From Baekduia soli (lineage in GTDB: Bacteria; Actinomycetota; Thermoleophilia; Solirubrobacterales; Solirubrobacteraceae), in NCBI RefSeq assembly GCF_007970665.1, contig NZ_CP042430.1:3162001-3226000 (forward strand): 64,000 nucleotides of DNA, in the 5' to 3' direction. A program made the translations under genes and the position numbers. Within the stretch, counting starts at the first letter, position 1. Every line of letters begins with the position of its first letter. Positions 35,524 through 41,875 of this stretch are shown one piece after another. A model generated the notes under the pieces. The model searched no databases. It saw only the letters and a program-made list of their open reading frames with translations, and was not told the DNA's origin.

Positions 35524-35994
35524 ATGCCGACGACGACCACGATGTCACCGGTCCGCCAGAGGTCACGTGTGCCCGGCGCGCGCGGCGCGCGCGCCTGGCG
35601 GGCCGAAGGAGGCCGGCTGGTGCGCTTCTGCGCCGTCGGCGTCCTCAACACGATGCTCACGCTGGCGGCCTTCGAGGCCCTGACGCACGTCGGCCTTCCG
35701 GCCGCGCCCGCTTCGGCGCTGGGATTCGCGCTCGGGGCCGTCAACGGATACCTGATCAATCGCCGCTGGACCTTCCGGAGCACGCGGCACGGCACCGCGA
35801 CGCTGCTGCGCTACGTGGCGGTCCAGGCCTTCGGTGCCGCGCTGAGCGCCGCCGGCGTCGCGCTGGCGAGCTCTGACCTCGCCGTCCGCCATCTGGCTGC
35901 CGAGGCCGTGGTGCTCCCGATCGTGACCCTCGTCACCTACACGTTGGCGCGTCGCCTGGTCTTCGGCGTCCCGCCGGCGGCCCGGGCGGCCTGA
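35524..35994 (+). CDS. GtrA-family membrane protein
   Basis: 156 residues. Four TM segments. The GtrA pattern is visible: LVRFCAVGVLNTMLTLAAFE at TM1, ALGFALGAVNGYLINRRWTF between TM2 and TM3, and VTLVTYTLARRLVFG at the end. GtrA proteins help move polyprenyl-linked sugars or assist glycosyltransferases. It follows the ArnT-like gene by 104 bp. Start chosen at 35524; no strong ribosome site is visible. Confidence 0.85.
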   Translation: MPTTTTMSPVRQRSRVPGARGARAWRAEGGRLVRFCAVGVLNTMLTLAAFEALTHVGLPAAPASALGFALGAVNGYLINRRWTFRSTRHGTATLLRYVAVQAFGAALSAAGVALASSDLAVRHLAAEAVVLPIVTLVTYTLARRLVFGVPPAARAA

Positions 35995-36001
35995 GCGCGC
36001 C

Positions 36002-36018
36002 ACCCGGCACGGCCGGGT
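36002..36018. terminator. hairpin between convergent gtrA and regulator genes
   Basis: ACCCGGC (36002-36008) pairs perfectly with GCCGGGT (36012-36018) across a 3-nt loop, 8 bp after the gtrA stop. No T run. Confidence 0.45.
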
Positions 36019-36024
36019 CCCGCG

Positions 36025-36732
36025 TCAGCGCGACGGCTCACGGGCGCCGCCCACCGCGCAGGGCGTCTCGAGCTGGTGGTCGGGGAGGATGCCGGCGTGC
36101 CGGGCGACCGCGATCGCCTCCGACACGGCGCCGGCGCCGAGCTTGCTGCGGGCACTGTCCAGGATCCGGTGCACGATGCCCTCCTCCAGGCCCAGGTCGC
36201 GGGCCGTGGCGGCCGGCTCGATCTGCAGCTCGGCCATGGCGAGCAGGCGGTATTCCTTGGCCGTCAGGCGCGGAATCCAGGTGTGGGGCGGGGTGGACAG
36301 GAGGTCGTGGCGGCCCGCGAGGACCCGAGGCGCATGCGCGGTCCCGGCGCAGGCACGGACGGCGCGGAGCAGGACGGCGCGGTCGGCATCCTGGGTGACG
36401 CAGGCCGCGGCTCCGGCCCGAAGGCCGCCGCGGACCAGCGGCCCGTCGTTGTAGGCCGCCAGTAGCACGATGGGAACATCGGGACCGTCCTGGGCGAGCT
36501 CGGCCGCCACGCCGATGCCGCCCATGCCGGGCATGCGGATGTCAAGGAGCGCGACGTCGGGCTGGTGGTGGCGGATGAGCCGCAGGGCGGCGAGGCCGTC
36601 GTCGCCCTCGGCCACCACGGTCTCGCCGGCGTGCCGAAGCTCCCGGACCATCGCGCGGCGGTACAAGGGGTGATCGTCGACGACCACGAGGCGGAGGGAG
36701 TCGTGCCGGGCCGGCGTGGCAGATGGGTTCAT
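36025..36732 (-). CDS. NarL-type response regulator with altered receiver
   Basis: 235 residues. The receiver has VVVDDHPLYRRAMVRELRHA, phosphoacceptor Asp in ALLDIRMPGMGG and LLAAYND. The conserved Lys of GYLLKD is Gln (ACVTQDADRAV), which should affect phosphorylation-linked switching. The C-terminal HTH is LuxR-like but divergent: IPRLTAKEYRLLAMAELQIE, AATARDLGLEEGIVHRILDS. A tail of about 25 residues follows. It lies in a run of three NarL-type regulators. Confidence 0.82.
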   Translation of the reverse strand: MNPSATPARHDSLRLVVVDDHPLYRRAMVRELRHAGETVVAEGDDGLAALRLIRHHQPDVALLDIRMPGMGGIGVAAELAQDGPDVPIVLLAAYNDGPLVRGGLRAGAAACVTQDADRAVLLRAVRACAGTAHAPRVLAGRHDLLSTPPHTWIPRLTAKEYRLLAMAELQIEPAATARDLGLEEGIVHRILDSARSKLGAGAVSEAIAVARHAGILPDHQLETPCAVGGAREPSR

Positions 36733-36854
36733 CGTCGCTCCCTGGGGAGGCAAGGGGGTGAGCGGCCAGGGTCGCCGGCATCGCCCCGGCAGCCAATCGG
36801 CCGCACGGCGGATGGCGAGGACGAGCACGTGCTCATCCCTCGGCCGAGGCGTTC

Positions 36855-37505
36855 CTACTCGAGCAGCCCGCGCCGCATGGCCTCGGCCACCGCCGCGGCG
36901 CGGTCCCCCACGCCGAGCTTCTCGTAGAGGTGGGCCAGGTGCGTCTTGACGGTCGCCGTGCTCAGGTAGAGCTGTGCGCTGATGGCGGGCGCGGACATGC
37001 CCTGGGCGATGAGCACGAGGATCTCGTGCTCGCGGGCGGTCAGCACCGGACGGTCGACATCGATCTCGCGGGCGTGGATCTCGGTGAACACGCCCGACTG
37101 CAGCCGCGGGTCCAGGACCTTCTCGCCGCGGGCGATCGCCGCGATCGCATCGCAGATGGCGTCGCGCTCGGCGTCCTTGGACCAGTAGCCCGAGGCGCCG
37201 GCCGCGACCGCGGCGTACACGACGGCGCTCTCCTGCGCGGCCGACAGCACGAGCACGCGCGTGGGGGAGTCGTCGCGCGCGAGGGCCTCCACGACGTCCA
37301 GGCCACGCAGGCCCGGCATCCGCATGTCCAGGACGGCGACGTCGGGCGACAGCCGCCGGATCTGCTCGAGTGCCTCACGGCCGTCGGACGCGGTGGCCAC
37401 CAGCTCGAGGTCAGGTCGGCCGGAGACCGCCTGGGCCAACGCCTCGCGGTACAGCGGGTGGTCGTCGGCGACGACGACCGTGGCGCGCTTGCGGGCCTCG
37501 GGCAT
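36855..37505 (-). CDS. NarL/FixJ-family response regulator
   Basis: 216 residues, canonical: VVVADDHPLYREALAQAVSG, phosphoacceptor Asp in AVLDMRMPGLRG, VLSAAQE, Lys in GYWSKDAERDA. The LuxR HTH follows (LTAREHEILVLIAQGMSAPA, STATVKTHLAHLYEKLGV). Divergent from the regulator at 37599 across 93 bp that hold the CATCC box. It is a candidate for the protein that binds that box, since NarL-type regulators recognise short palindromes. Confidence 0.9.
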   Translation of the reverse strand: MPEARKRATVVVADDHPLYREALAQAVSGRPDLELVATASDGREALEQIRRLSPDVAVLDMRMPGLRGLDVVEALARDDSPTRVLVLSAAQESAVVYAAVAAGASGYWSKDAERDAICDAIAAIARGEKVLDPRLQSGVFTEIHAREIDVDRPVLTAREHEILVLIAQGMSAPAISAQLYLSTATVKTHLAHLYEKLGVGDRAAAVAEAMRRGLLE

Positions 37506-37535
37506 GCCATCTTCTACCAGCCCCCACGCCGGGGA

Positions 37536-37598
37536 TCATCCGTCATCACATCCGGTCGGCGGATGGGCGGGCTACGGAGGCGGGCCGAGCATGGCGTC
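37536..37598 (+). promoter_or_regulatory. CATCCG palindrome promoter of the regulator at 37599
   Basis: CATCCGGTCGGCGGATG (37549-37565) is a 6-5-6 inverted repeat centred 42 nt before the ATG. A further CATCCG half-site lies 12 bp upstream (37537). GAGCAT (37587-37592) is the -10 candidate 12 nt before the ATG. Same geometry at 39552 and 40445. Confidence 0.6.
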
Positions 37599-38276
37599 AT
37601 GTCCGATCAGACCCGGTCCGCCGTTCGTCCGCCCGCGCAGCGCTCGCGCGAACCCGCGCCGCGACCGTTCCGCGTCCTCGTGGCCGACGACCACCCGCTG
37701 GTGCTCGACGGTCTCGTGCGGGCCCTCCTCGACGACGGGCGCTTCGAGGTCGTCGGCCAGGCCTCCGATGGGGCGTCGGCCATCGTGCTGGCCGACGAGC
37801 TCGGGCCCGACCTTGCGGTCCTCGACGTGCGCATGCCCGGGATGGACGGGCTGCAGGCCATGGAGGCGATCGTCGAGCACGTCCCGCGGACGCGCGTCGT
37901 GCTGCTCAGCGCCTTCGACGACGAGCTGGTCATCACCAGTGCCGTGGCGGCCGGTGCTGCCGGGTACGTGCTCAAGGACACCGACCGCCGGACGATCTGC
38001 GACGCGCTGGCGCGGGTCGCCGGCGGGGAGACGGTGCTGCCCGAGGCCGGGCCCCGTCCCGAGCGTCCCTCGTCGGCCCGGCCCGAGCTCACCCTGCGCG
38101 AGCGCAACGTCCTGCTGTTGGTCGGCAACGGCTGGGATCACAAGCTCATCGCATCGTGGATGGACCTCGAGCCCGAGGACGTCGACTGGTACCTCAGCCG
38201 TGCCTTCGTCAAGCTCGGAGTCGATGAACCCGACCGGGCTGTGCTCTCGGCCCGTGCCTGCGGTCTGCTGCCGTGA
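37599..38276 (+). CDS. NarL-type response regulator
   Basis: 225 residues. The receiver follows a 22-residue basic leader: VLVADDHPLVLDGLVRALLD, phosphoacceptor Asp in AVLDVRMPGMDG, LLSAFDDE, Lys in GYVLKDTDRRT. The C-terminal HTH is degenerate but recognisable (LTLRERNVLLLVGNGWDHKL, DWYLSRAFVKLGV). Start chosen at 37599 because the -10 hexamer and the box fix it. It is followed 7 bp later by a HisKA_3 kinase, so the two are a pair. Its promoter carries the box shared with two other genes. Confidence 0.87.
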   Translation: MSDQTRSAVRPPAQRSREPAPRPFRVLVADDHPLVLDGLVRALLDDGRFEVVGQASDGASAIVLADELGPDLAVLDVRMPGMDGLQAMEAIVEHVPRTRVVLLSAFDDELVITSAVAAGAAGYVLKDTDRRTICDALARVAGGETVLPEAGPRPERPSSARPELTLRERNVLLLVGNGWDHKLIASWMDLEPEDVDWYLSRAFVKLGVDEPDRAVLSARACGLLP

Positions 38277-38283
38277 TCTCCAG

Positions 38284-39500
38284 GTGAGGGTGCAGCCGGT
38301 GGGGGAGACGGGCGGAGCAGGGGAGCAGGCTGCGGGCCTCGCAGACGTGCCCGGCGCGGTCGCGGTCGGTGTGCTGCGGCTCCTGCTCATGCCGGTCATC
38401 CTGATCGGCGAGCGGCTGGTCTCGCACCCGGTGCATCAGGGCGCGGCGTTCGTCGCGGTCCTCGCCGCCGGCGCGCTGTACGCCGTCGGTGCGCTGGCCG
38501 CTCACCTTCGATCGTGGCGCCGCGGCCGGGCGAGGGCCGGCTCTCCGGCCGCATGGAGCCGGTCGTCGACCTCCTGATGATCTGCGCGCTGGTCTACGTC
38601 TCCGGCGGTCCGTTCTCGCAGGCCCGGGCCGCGCTCTTCGCGCCGCCGCTGGTCGCCGCGATTCGCCTGCGGCCATGGCTCACCGCCGCCTGGGCGCTGC
38701 TCGCGGTCATCGCCTACGTCGCGGTCTCGCTGCCGCACCCGGCACTGCATGATCAGGACGCCGCCGGGCAGGTGCTGGTCGGCGCCTGTTACCTGGGGTG
38801 GGTCGGCCTGGCCGCAGTCGCGCTGTCGACCCTGCTGAGGACGCACACGGAGCGCCTGCGCCGGCTCGCCGACGAGCGGCGCAGCCTGGTCCGCCAGGCC
38901 CTGGAGTCCGAGAGCCGCGCGCGGCGACGGCTCGGCGCCTTCCTGCACGACCAACCCGTCCAGACGCTGCTGCTGGCCGCCCAAGAGCTCGAGGAGGCAC
39001 GGCGCGGCGATGCTCGCGCCCTGGACCGGGCCGAGACGGCCGTGCGCACGACGGTGGCGCAGCTGCGCTCCGAGATCTCCGAGCTGCACTCCCACGTGCT
39101 CGACCACGCCGGTCTCTGCGCGGCGCTCGACGACCTCGCCCAGCGCTGGTCGCGGCGCGCCGGCATCGCCGTCTGCGCCCGCGTCGACCCCGGCGCCACC
39201 GGCAGGCACGACGCGCTGATCCTCGCCGCGGCGAGCGAGCTCGTCGCCAACGCGGCGCATCACGGTGCGCCCGAGCGCATTGTCATCACCGTGAAGAACC
39301 GGGAGGGGAACGTCGCGCTGCGGGTCGCCGACGACGGACGCGGGATGGATCCGCAGACCCGCGCGGACGCGGTCGCGCAGGGACGCATCGGATTGGCATC
39401 GCTCACCGAGCGCGTGCAGGCGCTCGGTGGCCGGCTGGAGATCGGGCCCGTCTCGGGATCGGGCACCGTGGTCACCGCGATCGTCCCGCGCCGCCCGTGA
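38284..39500 (+). pseudogene. NarX-type histidine kinase, one frameshift
   Basis: A GTG at 38284 opens a frame with two TM segments (VGVLRLLLMPVILIGERLVS, FVAVLAAGALYAVGALAAHL) that ends soon after RSWRRGRAR. The next frame resumes near 38540 with MEPVVDLLMICALVYVSGGP and runs to the end. Read together they match the plan of the kinase at 29921. The kinase core is intact: His in RRLGAFLHDQPVQTLLLA, N-box ASELVANAAHHGAP, DDGRGMD, GRIGLASLTERVQALGG. A one-base deletion between 38515 and 38545 explains the break. A shortened protein starting at the GTG 38514 is also possible. Confidence 0.7.
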
Positions 39501-39551
39501 TGCCGCGGGCCTCGTCACATGACGACGCCGGACGGAACCTCATCCCCGGGG

Positions 39552-39602
39552 TCATCCGGTCGCGCGATGGGCGTCGCGGCGCGGCCGCAGCAGGGTGCTC
39601 GC
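39552..39602 (+). promoter_or_regulatory. CATCCG box promoter of the gene at 39603
   Basis: CATCCGGTCGCGCGATG (39553-39569) starts 50 nt before the ATG, followed by GGCG. CAGGGT (39591-39596) is the -10 candidate 12 nt before the ATG. No ribosome site. Confidence 0.6.
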
Positions 39603-39893
39603 ATGACGACTTCAGCGGCGGTGGTGGATCGAGGCGAGCCGATCACCTTGGCCGACGAGCTCGAGCGCGTCCGGCTCGTGCACCGCGTGCGCCGGATCGA
39701 GCAGGTGCTGTCGGTGCTGGCCGAGCGCCAGCGCGAGCGCGAGCTGTCCGGCGACGTGCCGCCGGGACTGGCTCTGGCGATCGAAGGCTTCGGTGCGGAG
39801 CGAGATCGCCTGTGCGTCCTGCTGGCCGGCGGCGCCGGTCGGCTCGCCGCCGCCGGTGGCGGAAGGAGCGCGCCACCTGCGGTGTCCTCCTGA
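39603..39893 (+). CDS. small hypothetical protein
   Basis: 96 residues. A helical, charged middle (ADELERVRLVHRVRRIEQVL, AERQRERELSG) suggests a short coiled coil; the ends are Ala/Gly/Ser-rich. No TM, no signal peptide, no known domain. The start is set by the promoter geometry. It is followed 27 bp later by the cupredoxin lipoprotein, probably in one transcript. Confidence 0.6.
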   Translation: MTTSAAVVDRGEPITLADELERVRLVHRVRRIEQVLSVLAERQRERELSGDVPPGLALAIEGFGAERDRLCVLLAGGAGRLAAAGGGRSAPPAVSS

Positions 39894-39920
39894 GCGGACC
39901 ACCGATCACGGGAGACGCGC

Positions 39921-40325
39921 ATGCATCTGAACACTCCAGCGAGCCTGGCACTGTTGGCCGGGATCGCCGTGCTCGCCCTCAGCGCCTGTGGCAGCTCGGC
40001 GCCAAAGGCCGCGACGTCCGCCGGCTCGACGTCGTCGACGACGCTCAGGCTCTCGGCCGACCCCGGCGGGGCGTTGAAGTTCGACACCACCAAGCTGAGC
40101 GCCAAGGCCGGCTCGGTCACCCTGCAGATGGACAACCCGGCCGGCAGCGGCGTTCCCCATGCCATCGCCGTCAGTGGCCATGGGGTCAACCAAGCGGGCC
40201 AGACGGTCCAGCCCGGGGGAACCTCGACGGAGACCCTCACGCTCAAGCCGGGGACCTACACCTTCTTCTGCCCGGTGCCCGGGCACGAGGCAGCCGGGAT
40301 GAAGGGAACGCTGGTGGTCAGCTGA
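39921..40325 (+). CDS. cupredoxin-domain lipoprotein (plastocyanin-like)
   Basis: 134 residues. Signal and lipobox: LLAGIAVLALSAC, lipidated Cys at residue 23. After a Ser/Thr/Ala linker comes a single cupredoxin domain with a complete type 1 copper site: His in GVPHAIAV, and Cys, His and Met in TFFCPVPGHEAAGMKG. It should be an extracytoplasmic electron carrier or copper-binding protein. Preceded by GGGAGA. Proximity to the nitrate genes is not close enough to infer a link. Confidence 0.87.
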   Translation: MHLNTPASLALLAGIAVLALSACGSSAPKAATSAGSTSSTTLRLSADPGGALKFDTTKLSAKAGSVTLQMDNPAGSGVPHAIAVSGHGVNQAGQTVQPGGTSTETLTLKPGTYTFFCPVPGHEAAGMKGTLVVS

Positions 40326-40444
40326 CGCCTGTCGCTTCGTCGGCGGGGCGGGCAATGCGCACCTCGGGTCGGCACGGAGGCCATCGCGCCGCTCGTGGCC
40401 GTCCGCTGGTGATGCGGTGGTGGCCGTGGCGCTCGTCCCGCGCA

Positions 40445-40495
40445 TCATCCGGTCGCGCGATGGGCGGCGGGTCATCTCGGGACGATCCTGGCGCG
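40445..40495 (+). promoter_or_regulatory. CATCCG box promoter of the G1 peptidase
   Basis: CATCCGGTCGCGCGATG (40446-40462) is identical to the copy at 39553, again 50 nt before the ATG. GATCCT (40484-40489) is the -10 candidate 12 nt before the ATG. Confidence 0.6.
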
Positions 40496-41416
40496 ATGGA
40501 CACCGAACCAGGCGCGACCCGCCGGCCGACCGGAACAGCCGCAGCCGCCCGGCCCCGCAGCGCCCCGCGACTCCTGGCCCTGGCCGGTGCCCTGGCGTGG
40601 CTGATCGCCACGACCTCGACCGCGATCGCGCACGCTTCGGCGACGGTGTCGAGCAACTGGGCCGGCTATGTCGCCCACCGCTCGGGTGTGCGCTTCGAGC
40701 ACGCGACCGCATCGTGGGTGCAGCCGACCACCACCTGCTCGGCGGGGCGTCGCACCTACTCCGCTGACTGGGTCGGGCTCGGCGGGTACTCCTCGACCTC
40801 GAAGGCGCTGGAGCAGATCGGCACCGAGGCCGACTGCTCCTCCAACGGCTCTGCGCACTACAGCAGCTGGTTCGAGATCGTGCCGCAGGCGGGCCGTCGT
40901 ACCCCGGTGGCGGTCCGGCCCGGCGACCTCGTCACGGCCGCCGTCACCGTCTCCGGTTCCACGGTGACCTTGCGCCTGGTCGACCACACCACCGGCGCCG
41001 CGTTCTCCCGCCGGACGACCGCCTCGCCGGTCGACGTGACGAGCGCCGAGTGGATCGTCGAGGCGCCGTCGCTCTGTCTCCCCGGGGCGCAGGCCTGCGA
41101 GACCATGCCCCTGGCCGACTTCTCCGGCACGACCTTCGGCGCAGCCGCCGCGACGGACCGGGCCGGGCACACCGGAGGGATCGCCGACCCGTCCTGGAGG
41201 GCGGTGAGCGTCGATCTCGCCACCGGTGCGGCGGCGGGTCGCTCGTTCGCCGACGGGCGTCTTGCGTCCATCCAGGCTGGGGGACGCGCCACGGTGGGCG
41301 GCCTCGACGGTCCTGGACGCAGCTTCACGGTGACCTACCAGGACACCCAGGCGGGACCTCCGGGCACGCCCGGGATCTCGGGCCCCGGCTCGCCGGTCGG
41401 GCCTCCGGGACCGTGA
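40496..41416 (+). CDS. G1-family (eqolisin) glutamic endopeptidase, secreted
   Basis: 306 residues. A twin-Arg-poor, long N-region then LLALAGALAWLIATTSTAIA as signal peptide (cleavage about residue 46). Mature domain begins SSNWAGYVA. The eqolisin landmarks are present: ATASWVQPTT with the catalytic Gln (residue 76), WVGLGGYSS, and AEWIVEAPS with the candidate catalytic Glu (185 or 189). The C-terminus is collagen-like (GPPGTPGISGPGSPVGPPGP). Acid-active secreted protease; such enzymes are best known from fungi, with scattered bacterial members. Controlled by the CATCCG box. Confidence 0.85.
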   Translation: MDTEPGATRRPTGTAAAARPRSAPRLLALAGALAWLIATTSTAIAHASATVSSNWAGYVAHRSGVRFEHATASWVQPTTTCSAGRRTYSADWVGLGGYSSTSKALEQIGTEADCSSNGSAHYSSWFEIVPQAGRRTPVAVRPGDLVTAAVTVSGSTVTLRLVDHTTGAAFSRRTTASPVDVTSAEWIVEAPSLCLPGAQACETMPLADFSGTTFGAAAATDRAGHTGGIADPSWRAVSVDLATGAAAGRSFADGRLASIQAGGRATVGGLDGPGRSFTVTYQDTQAGPPGTPGISGPGSPVGPPGP

Positions 41417-41478
41417 CGGCCAGGAGATCGCAAGACCCGGGCCTGCGCGCCCCTGGCGCTCCTCAGCACACCAGGACG

Positions 41479-41650
41479 TCAACGAGCCTCCGTCCTGGCT
41501 TCGGTGGTGTGCCGCTTGACCGGCACCGCGGGCAGCGCTGCGACCTGCCGGCGGGTGAGCGTGATGGTGACCTGATCGGTCTCGACCCGGTCGACCGCGC
41601 CGATCGGGATCGTGACCTCCCGTCGTCCCCAGAGGTGGCCGTGACGCAGC
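41479..41650 (-). pseudogene. C-terminal fragment of a PRC-barrel-like protein
   Basis: The frame ending at 41479 reads GRREVTIPIGAVDRVETDQV and TITLTRRQVAALPAVPVK, a pattern found in PRC-barrel proteins (basic strand, I-P-I-x-A-V-x-R-V, then L-P-x-V-P-V). Sequence upstream of HGLRHGHLWG has no match, so the N-terminal half is missing. No ribosome site. Confidence 0.4.
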
Positions 41651-41698
41651 CCATGCGGGTCGAGTCGGTGGCAGCGATCGGGAGTCCGTCGGTACTCG

Positions 41699-41752
41699 AA
41701 GTTCGCCTTCCTCGGACCCGACGGCGCGGGCAAGACGACGACCGTCGAGGAT
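41699..41752 (+). pseudogene. ABC-transporter Walker A fragment
   Basis: KFAFLGPDGAGKTTTVED is the P-loop region of a DrrA/CcmA-type ABC ATPase (usually VFAFLGPNGAGKTTTV). Nothing before or after it in any frame continues the domain, and a stop follows at 41765. It is adjacent to the PRC fragment on the other strand, so two different genes were truncated here. Confidence 0.55.
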
Positions 41753-41769
41753 CGCCGCAGCGGTTAACA

Positions 41770-41818
41770 CGACGCAAAGACGACGTGAGCCCGCGCGCAA
41801 GACCGGGCGGCGCATGCT
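41770..41818 (+). promoter_or_regulatory. possible promoter of the leader ORF and hydrolase
   Basis: CATGCT (41813-41818) starts 12 nt before the ATG at 41825, matching the leaderless -10 pattern. CGACG is repeated 11 bp apart at 41770 and 41781, compatible with an OmpR-type site. Confidence 0.35.
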
Positions 41819-41824
41819 GGCGTC

Positions 41825-41875
41825 ATGGCCAGCTACGACGCGTTCATCGGCCGTCACCGCCGGGGTTCCATGTGA
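41825..41875 (+). CDS. 16-residue leader peptide coupled to the hydrolase
   Basis: MASYDAFIGRHRRGSM then TGA; the stop overlaps the hydrolase start as TGATG. The ORF itself is placed 12 nt after a -10-like hexamer and so would be translated leaderless. The hydrolase ATG lacks a ribosome site, which fits coupling. Arg/His-rich; no known attenuation motif. Confidence 0.45.
   Translation: MASYDAFIGRHRRGSM

Noticed and set aside
39553-40462. Identical 17-bp boxes considered as ends of a small mobile element
   Set aside because: Both copies are in the same orientation at fixed distance from start codons, and a third copy exists at 37549; a promoter element explains them better.
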